NCBI GenBank assembly: GCA_021731025.1
Contig: JAKFYD010000003.1
Span: 1-64,000 of the forward strand
DNA from: Pseudobdellovibrionaceae bacterium
GTDB taxonomy: Bacteria; Bdellovibrionota; Bdellovibrionia; Bdellovibrionales; Bdellovibrionaceae
Length of the DNA stretch: 64,000 nt
Reading direction: 5' to 3'
Shown here: one piece after another, positions 43,120 to 52,382 of the stretch
Position numbering within the stretch: position 1 is the stretch's first letter
Layout of the letters: the number at the start of each line of letters is the position of its first letter
Translations under genes and position numbers: made by a program
The notes under the pieces: model-generated
Seen by the model: only the letters and a program-made list of their open reading frames with translations
Told to the model about the DNA's origin: nothing
Database searches by the model: none

Positions 43120-46101
43120 TTACGGTACATATTTATAAACAAGATTTCCATTCGCATTAGTCACGTAAATATTTCCGCTGGCGTCTCTGGTGATAGTTTC
43201 AGAAGAAAGACTATCGAACATTGCAGGTTTTGCAATCGCTGTGTTATTGCATGCTGCGGGATTTACACCTGATAGATCGTAGCAATAAAGATTGTTGCTT
43301 GTTGTGTAGTAGACCCAGTTTTGTCCAGGGATATAGGAGAAGGCGCCCATTTGTCTTCCAGCATCTAAAAGCGTTCCTAGAGTTGACTGAGTTGTATCAT
43401 AAGGTTTTGAGATGAAACGAATTTTATTCCCTTCGGTGAACAGAAGACGATCATTTGTTGTATCGTATTCTCCCATCAAACAGGAGCCCTGTCCTGCGGC
43501 ACCGTAGGTGCAAGTGAAATTTTTGGTTAGGGCACTGCCTGCGGTTGGATCATCAATGCTTGTCGTATTCAACGTGCCGCCCATGACCTTATAGATTTTA
43601 TTATTGGCGATATCAACTCGCATGAATTTTGGAACGTAAGTGGCGCTGGCTACTGCGGTTTGTGGACCAATATAAAGATTGCCATGGTTATCATAGATCA
43701 GCCCTTGCCAAGCTCCGTAAGCACGAGTGTTAAGGTTGGTTGCTGTTGCTCCATCGGCAGCGGCGTCGTAGGGTCCTGCGCCGTTGAGTACAGATTGGAT
43801 TAATCCCGAGGCATCGACTTTTAAGATGTAACTGGAACTGCTATAGAAAGTCAGCAGGCCTAAAGCATCAAAGCCAATGACACCTCCTGATATTCTTGCG
43901 TAATTGAGGCCGATGCTATTCGTTGAAGAAAAAGAGGAACCAATAGCAGGTCCTTTGGAGACCATATTTCCGCCGCGGACAGAATATATTCCGGTAGTTA
44001 AATTGATATGTCCAATGACATTGGCGCCGCCGTCGGCGACATAGAGTCCTCCGGGAAACAAAGCTTGGTTTAAAGCACCCGTAGATTTAAAAACAAGGCG
44101 CCGTATTTTTGAAAATCGAGCCAATAATTTATCTTTCAAGTCACCACTTGTTGGCATAACACCAGCAAGTGTCCTTATTTTATTTTGTTCGTCAATCATA
44201 CGCACACGTATTGAAAATGTTTGATTGCGTCCTGGGCCGTCCGCGAATCCTAAGCCATCATTCGCCATTATGAAAAGTGAAGATGGCCGCACGCAAGCGT
44301 TGGTCACGAGAGTCCCATCTAAATTACAAGTTCCATTTGTGGAAGTGTCATCATTAACAATATAAGTTGTTACAACATCGTCGGCGGCTTGGTTGCTTGT
44401 AGGTACTATTTTGACCATGGGTCCAATATCAGTGCTGGCATATAAGGCGCCATCGGAAGATTTATAAACAAAAGAATTAATGTAAGTGTTAGAAATTTTA
44501 TAAATTTTTCCGTTTACTATTTTGTAGGTTCCGGTCGTGTTTAATGTTGAAAAGTAGACTGCATTTGTCGATGGTGAATAGAAAAGTCCATGTAGACTTG
44601 GATAAATTGTATTTTCAAGAGGGGATGAGATCGCTGTTGCGCCATTGACGGGAGCACCGCGAGTGCAATCACCACCAATGGTCGTCACATTCCCTGCACT
44701 GCCATCATCATTTTGTACAACCTTACGAATAATGATTCCCGAAGTGCTGCGATTAGAAAGATCGCATGTGGACATAAAATAAATATCATTGTTGTTTGGA
44801 TTAATACTGATCTTTGAATAATCCATAACAATGGCTGATGTTGCTGGGACGCTGTTGGCATTAGACGTTCCTCCGCCGGCATAAATACTAATTTCGTTAG
44901 TGTTGGTATTTATTTTATAAATGCGGGCATTGGCAGGACCGCCAACTGCAGTAGGGCCTACGATATAAAGATTGTCGTCCTTGTCCTTGATCATATTATT
45001 GCCATTGCTATTGAGCGCAGCGAATCGAGGAAGAGGAGCCGTGCCGACCACGCCAGGAATATTCTGTTCTGTGCCAAATGCCATGTAGGTATTAATAATT
45101 CCTGTAGCTGCAGAAACCTTTCGAATGCTACTGGCTGACGCAATATAAATATCGCCATTCTTAGTTTGAATTAAACTTTGTGTGGCTGCATTCAGATCGA
45201 CGGCGCTAATTTCACTTGCTGTCGCTAAATCTCCGTCACCGCTTGTCGCTGTGCCTGCAAAGATAGACCATTTATCAGTATTCATTGATGTGCTGAGAAC
45301 AGAAAAAGTATTTCCAGTGGCATCTGTAACAACGGCACGCAGACGGAAATATCCCGCCGTTGGCGCAGTAAAAGAATTATAAGACGAAGTCCAAGAGGGT
45401 GGGTTACCTGTTGCGGTTCCCGTCGTGGTGCCTGTTGCAATGGTTGTGTAAGTTGAATTGTTAGTTGTGTAATAGAGAGATATTGGATTGGTAGCCAATC
45501 CTTCGGTGTCAGTCACTGTCCAACTGATGTTGACAGTATCTCCAGCCAAAAATTTTGTTGTTCCAAAGTTTACACCGACAGTGCCATTAGTTACAGTCAG
45601 AGAGCTAAAAGCGGGATAATTTCCAACATCATAAAAAATAGAATCTTTATCTTTTTCAGCAGTGCCTTCACGAGTGCTTGTTAACGAAGATATTGTGCTC
45701 AAAGAATTTTTCAACCACGCATAGACAGTATAGACCCCCGGAGCAGAACCTAAAGAGAAGGGGAAATTACTCAAATTCAGTGTCGTTGATGGAGTTAATC
45801 CCACAGAAGGAGTGTCGACAGCAGTCCAGCAACTGTCATTGGTGTCAGGTTCGATAACGCTGTTTAAGCGTAAACAAAAATGAGTGATCTTGGATTTGTT
45901 ACTTGTGCCTTGCAATGAAACTTGGACCGTTTTGCTCGTGACCGAAGGGGTTCCGCTACTGATCAGCGTTTGAGTTAAAGTCGGCGCCGAGGTATCAAGT
46001 GCCTCGGGAGGACGTGTCGTCTTCAGCTGGCCGTCGCCACTGCAACCGGCAAGCATAAATACGAGCAGAGTAAAAATTAGAAATTTACTCAATTGTGCCA
46101 T
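43120..46101 (-). CDS. surface lipoprotein with Ig-like domains and beta-propeller
   Basis: 993 residues. Lipobox MLAGCS, Ser/Thr-rich N-terminal Ig-like modules (VQVSLQGTSNKSKITHFCLR, VNISWTVTDTEG), then NHL-like propeller blades from about residue 280. Examples are GDIYIASASSIRKVSAATGI, DNLYIVGPTAVGG, LYVADGGANVIGHINLTTGI and GNIYVTNANGNLVYKYVP. The propeller suggests protein or sugar binding at the cell surface. Lipoproteins of this layout are frequent in Bdellovibrio-type genomes (from memory). An inverted repeat GTCTC-N5-GAGAC lies 64 bases upstream. It is divergent from the FecR-like gene. Confidence 0.75.
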   Translation of the reverse strand: MAQLSKFLIFTLLVFMLAGCSGDGQLKTTRPPEALDTSAPTLTQTLISSGTPSVTSKTVQVSLQGTSNKSKITHFCLRLNSVIEPDTNDSCWTAVDTPSVGLTPSTTLNLSNFPFSLGSAPGVYTVYAWLKNSLSTISSLTSTREGTAEKDKDSIFYDVGNYPAFSSLTVTNGTVGVNFGTTKFLAGDTVNISWTVTDTEGLATNPISLYYTTNNSTYTTIATGTTTGTATGNPPSWTSSYNSFTAPTAGYFRLRAVVTDATGNTFSVLSTSMNTDKWSIFAGTATSGDGDLATASEISAVDLNAATQSLIQTKNGDIYIASASSIRKVSAATGIINTYMAFGTEQNIPGVVGTAPLPRFAALNSNGNNMIKDKDDNLYIVGPTAVGGPANARIYKINTNTNEISIYAGGGTSNANSVPATSAIVMDYSKISINPNNNDIYFMSTCDLSNRSTSGIIIRKVVQNDDGSAGNVTTIGGDCTRGAPVNGATAISSPLENTIYPSLHGLFYSPSTNAVYFSTLNTTGTYKIVNGKIYKISNTYINSFVYKSSDGALYASTDIGPMVKIVPTSNQAADDVVTTYIVNDDTSTNGTCNLDGTLVTNACVRPSSLFIMANDGLGFADGPGRNQTFSIRVRMIDEQNKIRTLAGVMPTSGDLKDKLLARFSKIRRLVFKSTGALNQALFPGGLYVADGGANVIGHINLTTGIYSVRGGNMVSKGPAIGSSFSSTNSIGLNYARISGGVIGFDALGLLTFYSSSSYILKVDASGLIQSVLNGAGPYDAAADGATATNLNTRAYGAWQGLIYDNHGNLYIGPQTAVASATYVPKFMRVDIANNKIYKVMGGTLNTTSIDDPTAGSALTKNFTCTYGAAGQGSCLMGEYDTTNDRLLFTEGNKIRFISKPYDTTQSTLGTLLDAGRQMGAFSYIPGQNWVYYTTSNNLYCYDLSGVNPAACNNTAIAKPAMFDSLSSETITRDASGNIYVTNANGNLVYKYVP

Positions 46102-46164
46102 GAACGTACTCCTTATTAAGCTTAGATCTTTTCGGTAAGAATCGAGCCTGGCTTGAATAAATGT

Positions 46165-46179
46165 GTCTCAAATAGAGAC
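46165..46179. promoter_or_regulatory. GTCTC-N5-GAGAC inverted repeat
   Basis: GTCTC AAATA GAGAC, perfect arms, 64 bases upstream of the propeller lipoprotein ATG (46101, minus) and 103 bases upstream of the FecR-like gene. Same layout as sites at 25205 and 50178. Confidence 0.5.
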
Positions 46180-46232
46180 TAACTAATTTACTTAAAGTTA
46201 ACCTCCGCACTTTCGTTGTTTCTGCTTCAACT

Positions 46233-46260
46233 TTGACCCCTATTTTCCGAAAAGTATTAG
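46233..46260 (+). promoter_or_regulatory. possible promoter of the FecR-like gene
   Basis: TTGACC at 46233-46238 and TATTAG at 46255-46260 with 16 bases between, ending 21 bases before the ATG at 46282. It fits a sigma-70-like promoter except for the short leader. A ribosome site CAGGGG lies between. Confidence 0.35.
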
Positions 46261-46281
46261 AGATATTACAGGGGTTACGTT

Positions 46282-47874
46282 ATGCGATCTTTTGATCGAC
46301 GCACGAAAATTATACTGATTTTTGCTTTCATCAGTTTGTGCGCGGTCGTCTATGGTCTCATCATTCCCAAAACAAAAAAAAATGATTCGTTAATCTCTTC
46401 AAGCGCGGGTAAAATTGTCAATCGCAGCAATGATGTTCGGCGAAAAAGTGAGCTCGATGTTTCATGGAATCAGATTCCTAACCAAGAAAAAGTTTTCAAT
46501 CAAGACCACATTTTTACGGGCGAACGTTCTTCTGCCGAAATTGAATTAAAGACTGGTGCTAAAGTATCGATGAATTCGAATAGCCTCATCGTTCTCAAAG
46601 ATCAAAAAGATCGCAGTGAAGTTAAACAATCCACCGGTGGATTTATCAGCCGATTACGTCGCGGCGAAAAATTTAATCTCGTTAAAAATAATAAAGTGAT
46701 CCAACTGAGTGCCGGCAAAGAAGATACTACGATTCAGGTTAATCAAACGAATGAAGATTCTGATTTGGGAATCGTCGTTCTTTCGGGTCAGCTGCAAGTC
46801 GAAGATAACGGAAAAGTTCTCGAATTAAAGAAAAATGAAGAGCTTGTTTTTGCTAATGTTCCCACTCTAGCTCCGAGGATTATCAAATATCCTGTTCGAC
46901 TGCTTGAGCCGAAATCTGATGAAACTGTCCACGTGGATCAAGTAGTGCAAGCACAAAGTGTTAATCGGAAACTAAGTAGCGTTTCCGAGAATGAACGAAG
47001 TCCTGAGCCGCCACCGAATAGAAAAATCCTTCCGTCTTCGAGTGAATCAAAAACCGAAACGGCTGCCCCACAAAAAATAACAAATGAAAGCGTGAAAAAT
47101 GATGAACCAACAATCAAGCGCGAAGCTGTTAGTTCGAAGGATCGCAAGATCATCGAACAACTTTTCTATTTTTGGTTGGGTTTCGGGGCGAACTTTATCA
47201 GTTCAGCGCAAACGGACACCGATGGCACTGACTTAAGTTTTCAAAGCACTCCCAGTGCGTCTCATTTTCTTAAGGTGGGTGGTTTTGTCTCGAAAGATAT
47301 TCCAGGTTTGGAATTTTCTTACAAACAATCACCGGGATCTGTAGCGAGCAGTTCTGATGTTTCGGTCATCAATGGCCAATACAGATGGGAAACTTTTGCG
47401 TCAGAGGCTCTGTTCTTAGTCAGAGAGGATGAATTTGATCCTGCAAAACTAGATAAAACTGTGACAGCTCGCTTGGGAATTCAACATCACTTTATTCCCT
47501 ATTTTGCGACCCAACCATCAGGTTCAGTTGATGTCAGGAGAAACTCTGTGACTAATGCCTCTTTAGGATTTGAGTTGGTTTTGGGTGCAAAACATAAAGT
47601 TCGCTATGAATTTTTAGGAAGATATCAGTATCCGATTGTATCTGCAGCGGATGGGGGAAATACCTTTTCTGTAACTCCCAAATTTGCCTTTGACGGATCA
47701 ATTGGGATTGCAAGTAACCTGAACAAAAATATGATTTTAGGTGCTTATTGGTATGGGCAATGGAATCAATACGGTTTTTCTTATTACGATAAAGTTAACA
47801 GCACCTCAAATTCGGGACGCCAATCTTTGTTCTATACAAACATGGAAATACGCCTGGGATATATTTTTGAATAG
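46282..47874 (+). CDS. FecR-like membrane-anchored protein with C-terminal barrel-like domain
   Basis: 530 residues. One N-terminal membrane segment (KIILIFAFISLCAVVYGLII), then a FecR-type periplasmic domain (SAEIELKTGAKVSMNSNSLI, GKVLELKKNEELVFA) that normally senses signals. A Pro/Ser/Lys-rich linker follows (about 230-300), and the last 220 residues have alternating hydrophobic strands ending in LGYIFE that resemble an outer-membrane barrel or its scaffold. A single protein spanning both envelope layers would be unusual; the barrel assignment is uncertain. CAGGGG precedes the ATG. Confidence 0.65.
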   Translation: MRSFDRRTKIILIFAFISLCAVVYGLIIPKTKKNDSLISSSAGKIVNRSNDVRRKSELDVSWNQIPNQEKVFNQDHIFTGERSSAEIELKTGAKVSMNSNSLIVLKDQKDRSEVKQSTGGFISRLRRGEKFNLVKNNKVIQLSAGKEDTTIQVNQTNEDSDLGIVVLSGQLQVEDNGKVLELKKNEELVFANVPTLAPRIIKYPVRLLEPKSDETVHVDQVVQAQSVNRKLSSVSENERSPEPPPNRKILPSSSESKTETAAPQKITNESVKNDEPTIKREAVSSKDRKIIEQLFYFWLGFGANFISSAQTDTDGTDLSFQSTPSASHFLKVGGFVSKDIPGLEFSYKQSPGSVASSSDVSVINGQYRWETFASEALFLVREDEFDPAKLDKTVTARLGIQHHFIPYFATQPSGSVDVRRNSVTNASLGFELVLGAKHKVRYEFLGRYQYPIVSAADGGNTFSVTPKFAFDGSIGIASNLNKNMILGAYWYGQWNQYGFSYYDKVNSTSNSGRQSLFYTNMEIRLGYIFE

Positions 47875-47987
47875 TGACTTCCAAAATCAAAACGGGGAAT
47901 TTTTGCCCTAAAATTCGCTAAAATCTATTCTGTTCCGCTTTCATCCTTGGCAAAGAAAATGCTAATTCAATCGCTGAGGTGTAAATT

Positions 47988-48821
47988 ATGGAAGGCCCGT
48001 CACTGGTGATTCTTAAGGAAGAACTGAAAACTTTTGTTGGGAAAAAAGTTCTTAAAGTTTCAGGAAATACGACTCAACCTAAAGAAGAACTTCAAGGACT
48101 TGTGCTTAAAGCTGTGCACATTTGGGGGAAGGTTTTGTTTTTGGAATTTTCGGGTGGGAAAGGGAAAAAGTCGGTATGGACACGGACTCACTTTATGATG
48201 TTCGGGAGTTATCGGATTAATGATCCAAAACTTGATCGCGATCCACGTCTTGCTTTAGAATTTCGCAGTGGAATTTTCTATACTTATGCTTGTGCCTTTA
48301 GATTTCTTGAACGGGCCGAGTATCAGGAACATGACCGCCAAGTTGATGTGCTTGGACCGCGGTGGGATGAAGAGCATGTTCTTAACTTAATTGCGAAGAA
48401 GAAGGACGCCTATCTTTGCGATCTTCTTTTGGATCAAACTCTTTTTGCAGGCTCGGGCAATATTGTTAAAAACGAAGTTCTTTTTAATTTGCGCTGTCAT
48501 CCTTTGACGACGCTTTCGCAGATTCGTCGCGCCGACTGGCCGCTGGTGATTCACGAGGTCAGGGTCTACTGCGAAAATTTTTATAAATGGAAAAAGAAAT
48601 TCGAGCTTCGTCGTCATTGGCAGGTGTATAAAAAGCATAAATGTCCTCTTTGTGAACAAAAACTCAAAAGGGAAAAGTTGGGGAAGTTAGAACGCGCCAC
48701 TTTCTATTGTCTCACTCATCAACTAGTTCCGAAGCCTTCGAAAAAGCTTGTTGTTCATGAGGTGCTTCCGCCCGCGGTTAAAGGTAAAGTTAAGAAGAAA
48801 GAAAAACGTCTCGATCACTGA
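47988..48821 (+). CDS. Fpg/Nei-family DNA glycosylase-like protein lacking Pro2
   Basis: 277 residues. The family normally begins MPEGPE, where Pro2 is the Schiff-base nucleophile. Here it reads MEGPSLVILKEEL, so Pro is absent while Glu and the GP are kept. The body fits the family (LLDQTLFAGSGNIVKNEVLF, the H2TH helix region) and the C-terminus has a zinc-finger-like KCPLCEQ-KLGKLERATFYCLTHQ with CCC and His in place of the fourth Cys. I recall relatives with the same MEGPS start in Bacteroidota; not checked. It may bind damaged DNA or use another nucleophile. Confidence 0.75.
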   Translation: MEGPSLVILKEELKTFVGKKVLKVSGNTTQPKEELQGLVLKAVHIWGKVLFLEFSGGKGKKSVWTRTHFMMFGSYRINDPKLDRDPRLALEFRSGIFYTYACAFRFLERAEYQEHDRQVDVLGPRWDEEHVLNLIAKKKDAYLCDLLLDQTLFAGSGNIVKNEVLFNLRCHPLTTLSQIRRADWPLVIHEVRVYCENFYKWKKKFELRRHWQVYKKHKCPLCEQKLKREKLGKLERATFYCLTHQLVPKPSKKLVVHEVLPPAVKGKVKKKEKRLDH

Positions 48822-48841
48822 TTGAATTCAAAAAAAATCAT

Positions 48842-50101
48842 TTAACGAACTTTTAAATTTTTTGGAACCTTTGGTTTCGTTGGTTGTACAGGAGGCGTCG
48901 GCATGGGGATTGGAGTAGTACCGTATTCCCAAGCTCCGATGTCGTAAGCTGTGCCCATAGGCCGCAAAGTTCCATTGATGTCTGTGCTAACTTCTCCCAA
49001 AGTTTTTCCTGTATCAATCGCGGGACTGGTGCTTTGTAAGCGAAGATCAAAAGTGCTTTCATTGATAAATTTTGGATCTGTCGATAAATTATTCGAGGAA
49101 AGTTGGATTGAACCTAAGTTTTCAACGGCGACGCCATTTTGCCAGCAGATATTGTTAACAATAGAAGTGCCCGAAGCTGCTGGCCCATTCTGGATGCAGG
49201 ATCCTACATTTTTAAAGATGGTATTGTTGTAAACTTTCGCCCCCGTTTCACCGTAATCGATGGTGACGCCGTACTGATTGCTCCAGATCATATTATTGTA
49301 AATTTGGTTTCCTGAACCACCGTAAACACTGATGCCGGGACCTCGTTTTCCAGCGAAGGCGTTGTTGTGCACACGATTGTTGCGGATGATATTGTTGCTT
49401 CCTTTGGGATACTTGTGAATTCCCCAGCCGCCGTTGTTATAAAATTCATTGCCTTCGAGCAAGTTGTTGTCGGTATTAAAATAAATTCCGTGGTCGAAAT
49501 CTGTAGTGCCATTGTTATAGATTTTGCAGTTGATGAGCTCATTAAAATCAGAAGGAATTCCATTCCCAGGAAAAATTGTAATTCCTTGGCCCGGAGAATT
49601 TTTAAGCTCGCAGTTTTTAATGCGGATGTGATTAGCTCCACCCCATAAACTGATATTAACTTGTCCACTCCCATTGGTCGCAGTCGACTTGGTCAACAAA
49701 CCGCCATCAATGACTAAACCATCAATGATGACATATTTAATATAGCTGTGAGACAGTCCAACAACGTAACTTCCTCCAGAGGGTCTCAGGATCGCCGTCT
49801 CACCAGGATAAGACATAATGGTGACAGCGCTACTCCAGGAAGTCCCGATGGGGATTTGTTGTGTGTTGCTATCAATTCTTTCAGCGTAAGTTCCGCCTCG
49901 CAGATAAAGGATGTCGCCGGCTCTGAGAACAGAGAGACCTTTGTTGATTGTGCGAAAAGGAAGTGAAAGAGTTCCCGAGTTTGAATCGTTGCCTGATAGT
50001 GAAACGTAGTAGTTGGCCGCGTGGAGGAGGGAAGGGAAACTGCAAAGAATTGTTATAAACGCGACGAAGAATATCTGAATACGTGAAATTTTCATTTGCA
50101 C
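48842..50101 (-). CDS. exported right-handed parallel beta-helix protein
   Basis: 419 residues. Signal peptide followed by a DUF1565-like start (YYVSLSGNDSNSGTLSLPF, RTINKGLSVLRAGDILYLRG). Several beta-helix coils with Asn ladders follow (NCKIYNNGTTDFDHGIYFNT, NNVHN-type repeats, NIIRNNRVHNNAFAGKRG, GNQIYNNMIWSNQYGV). The C-terminus has a Pro-rich tail (PTPPVQPTKPKVPK). Parallel beta-helices of this type often bind or cleave polysaccharide; no catalytic residues are assignable. An inverted repeat lies 77 bases upstream. Confidence 0.8.
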   Translation of the reverse strand: MQMKISRIQIFFVAFITILCSFPSLLHAANYYVSLSGNDSNSGTLSLPFRTINKGLSVLRAGDILYLRGGTYAERIDSNTQQIPIGTSWSSAVTIMSYPGETAILRPSGGSYVVGLSHSYIKYVIIDGLVIDGGLLTKSTATNGSGQVNISLWGGANHIRIKNCELKNSPGQGITIFPGNGIPSDFNELINCKIYNNGTTDFDHGIYFNTDNNLLEGNEFYNNGGWGIHKYPKGSNNIIRNNRVHNNAFAGKRGPGISVYGGSGNQIYNNMIWSNQYGVTIDYGETGAKVYNNTIFKNVGSCIQNGPAASGTSIVNNICWQNGVAVENLGSIQLSSNNLSTDPKFINESTFDLRLQSTSPAIDTGKTLGEVSTDINGTLRPMGTAYDIGAWEYGTTPIPMPTPPVQPTKPKVPKNLKVR

Positions 50102-50177
50102 CCTCTCATTAAATTATCGGTGAAATAAGAGCTTTTATCTACAGTTTTTAATAGACGAATAAGTACGAGAAATGGGC

Positions 50178-50192
50178 GTCTCGGAATGAGAC
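50178..50192. promoter_or_regulatory. GTCTC-N5-GAGAC inverted repeat
   Basis: GTCTC GGAAT GAGAC, perfect arms, 77 bases upstream of the beta-helix protein ATG (50101, minus) and just after the stop of the trypsin-like protease (50197). Confidence 0.5.
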
Positions 50193-50196
50193 AGGG

Positions 50197-51111
50197 CTAG
50201 ATTCCAGTTTGCTTTTGCTCTAGAAACTTTTTCCAAGAGCTTTCAATGAACGTTTTGGTTGCTTGGCAATCAACCATATAACTGTGCACTTGAAGATGGC
50301 TTTCCTCGTCAGAGCCTTGATAGTCGTAACTAATTCCCGCAGTCATAATCCCTACGAGTTCTCCATTCTTGTTGATAACAGGCCCGCCACTGCTGCCGGG
50401 GAGGGCATCGATAGTCGTCCCAACCGCAGGCCCGTTAGTTATTTGGTAGGTATTTCCCAAATAGACTCCAGAAGACCATCTTTTTGTCTTTAAAATTTCC
50501 TCGCTCGCAAAACTCTTTCTAAGCTCTTGATTGGGAAAGCCAATTGTTGCAAGGGGCGAACCCACATTGAGATTACAATCTGAAGTGAGTTTTATCGGCT
50601 CAGTATTTTGAGCATGTTGAGCCGGAACTTTAATCACAAGAAAAGCTAAATCATAATCTGGAGAAATTTTTGAAAATAGAGGATCAACTTTAGCAAAAAC
50701 ATCGTAGGAATTTTTTCTCATTGGCAGGCTTTGGGAATTGTATAATTTAATATTTTCATAAATGAGTAATCCATACTCAGTAAGAGGCCTAAAGACATGT
50801 TTGTTTGTAATCAAACCTAAGTACGTCCCGTTTTGTTCAATGAGTTTGTAAACAACACTTGTAGAGCCATTTCTTTGATCGAAGTTGTTTGAATCTAAGC
50901 TCGTAAATTCAAGCATAAATGTGCTTGCCCAAGCAGAGCCTTGAGCGGGCAGAATGCCTTGAGTCGAAAAACCTTCTTTAACTAAAATTTGAAAAGGGAA
51001 ATTTGGTGAAGTCTTAAAATGTGAGTTATATTTTGCCTGCGCTTTAAATCCAGCAAAAGCGAGGACTAAAATCCATAGGACAAAAGCTGACTTCAGTGTA
51101 AAAGTTTTCAA
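50197..51111 (-). CDS. exported trypsin-like serine protease
   Basis: 304 residues from TTG at 51111, which has AAGGA six bases upstream and gives a signal peptide ending in AFAGFKAQA. An ATG at 51189 is open too, but would put a second hydrophobic segment before it. The chymotrypsin-fold triad is His in ITNKHVF, Asp in DYDLAFLVIK and Ser in LPGSSGGPVI. The family's V8/trypsin-like members cut after specific side chains in the periplasm or outside. No PDZ domain, so not a DegP type. The neighbouring genes are also exported. Confidence 0.82.
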   Translation of the reverse strand: MKTFTLKSAFVLWILVLAFAGFKAQAKYNSHFKTSPNFPFQILVKEGFSTQGILPAQGSAWASTFMLEFTSLDSNNFDQRNGSTSVVYKLIEQNGTYLGLITNKHVFRPLTEYGLLIYENIKLYNSQSLPMRKNSYDVFAKVDPLFSKISPDYDLAFLVIKVPAQHAQNTEPIKLTSDCNLNVGSPLATIGFPNQELRKSFASEEILKTKRWSSGVYLGNTYQITNGPAVGTTIDALPGSSGGPVINKNGELVGIMTAGISYDYQGSDEESHLQVHSYMVDCQATKTFIESSWKKFLEQKQTGI

Positions 51112-51201
51112 CACAATTCCTTCGTAGAATGCTGATAAAACTGTTGATGAAATTGACAGTAAGCTCAAAAGTGTGATTACAAATCTCATATATCTTCTCT
51201 G

Positions 51202-51230
51202 TTAAACTAAACAGTGGTTTATTAGTTTAA
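51202..51230. promoter_or_regulatory. inverted repeat between exported protease and DUF188-type genes
   Basis: TTAAACTAA (51202-51210) and TTAGTTTAA (51222-51230) are a perfect 9-base inverted repeat with an 11-base loop. It is AT-only, so it may be an operator or a weak terminator of the upstream gene; I cannot decide. Confidence 0.35.
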
Positions 51231-51302
51231 TTAGCAAAATTCATAACAATTGTTTTAAAGGAATGGCTTAATTTTTTGCCAGGTGGCATTGAACTGTTAT
51301 TC

Positions 51303-51758
51303 TTATTTTGATTTTCGTTTTAAACTTTGGATGATTTGATCCAGCTTACCTAAGAACTGCGATCGATCTTGCTTCTGCATTGGCGCAGGGCCTCCGCGCA
51401 TTTCTCCCATATGTCGAAGATTCTGCATCAGCTCGCGGCTGGCAACGGCGCTGCCGATATTGTCTTCGGTCCACTCGATACCTTTGGGACTGAGCACACG
51501 AATATTTTTTTTCACGCAGCGATCGGCTAACAATATATCAGAAGTAATTAGAATATCTCCCGGCTCGCTCTTTTCAACTATCCAATCATCAGCAGCATCA
51601 AAATGACCTGATACCGAAACCATTTCAATCATCGGACTGAGGGGAATTTTCATTGGACTGTTTGCTACAACAAATACTTTGAGCTGATAGCGTCCGGCAA
51701 CTTTATAGATTTCTTCTTTGACAGGACAGGCATCCGCATCAACGTAGATTTTTAACAT
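51303..51758 (-). CDS. YaiI/YqxD-family protein (UPF0178)
   Basis: 151 residues, matching the family length. Signature residues: [47 protein letters not shown] and [18 protein letters not shown]. The conserved acidic residues suggest a metal-dependent PIN-like nuclease fold, but function is unproven in any organism as far as I know. It is cytoplasmic, without signal peptide. It ends 9 bases after the next gene's stop-side neighbour starts, an ordinary same-strand spacing. Confidence 0.88.
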   Translation of the reverse strand: MLKIYVDADACPVKEEIYKVAGRYQLKVFVVANSPMKIPLSPMIEMVSVSGHFDAADDWIVEKSEPGDILITSDILLADRCVKKNIRVLSPKGIEWTEDNIGSAVASRELMQNLRHMGEMRGGPAPMQKQDRSQFLGKLDQIIQSLKRKSK

Positions 51759-51767
51759 GCTTCATAA

Positions 51768-52382
51768 CTATTTCTTAATTGCGATAACAGTGTGATCCCA
51801 AAAGTGGGCCCACTCATAAGCGCAAGTTCGTCCTTGAGAAGTACAACTGCTGCCATCCCAAGCGTGATTGATTCCAAATTCTTCGAAGCCATTATAGCTG
51901 ATATTGACGTTGGTGTTTTCTGAAGTCAACTTTCCATTAACCCACACCCTGACAATGCCATCTTTCGTTGCAGGCCCTGTGCTTGCTTGAAGAAAGACTT
52001 CCAATTTATGCCAACCACTTCCTGGCATGACATTCGCGGCAGCTGCATTCACATTCGGTGAAAACCATCCCGTTCCATCATGATCAGGGCCAACTGTATT
52101 CCAGCATCGATTGTATTGAGCACCTGGTCCAAAATTAGGAAGATGACAGTTATCAACTTGTCCTTGTTGGTACCATCGAATTTGTTTCGATTTTGTTATT
52201 CCAGGATCTCCGTACCAAACCAAAAAACTATTGTCCCCACTGTTGCCGGCATTTACGAAAAACATTTTGTTAGCGTTGTTTGCAAAACCTTCGAAAGTTG
52301 AATTCGTACTCCACCAAATTCCGACATAAACTTGTCGTGCATAATTCAGTGGATAGTTCCAAACTCCGTTTCCTTGAGCACT
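51768..52382 (-). repeat. 615-bp direct repeat, copy 1
   Basis: The 3' 615 bases of the lectin-like gene are repeated in the same orientation at 54748-55362 with roughly four of five bases identical, including the stop codon. The homology ends at the same base on both sides (GAGCACT, then different sequence). Confidence 0.85.

Noticed and set aside
51202-51230. Terminator of the UPF0178 gene
   Set aside because: The AT-only inverted repeat lacks a T-run in the right place; kept only as a possible operator.
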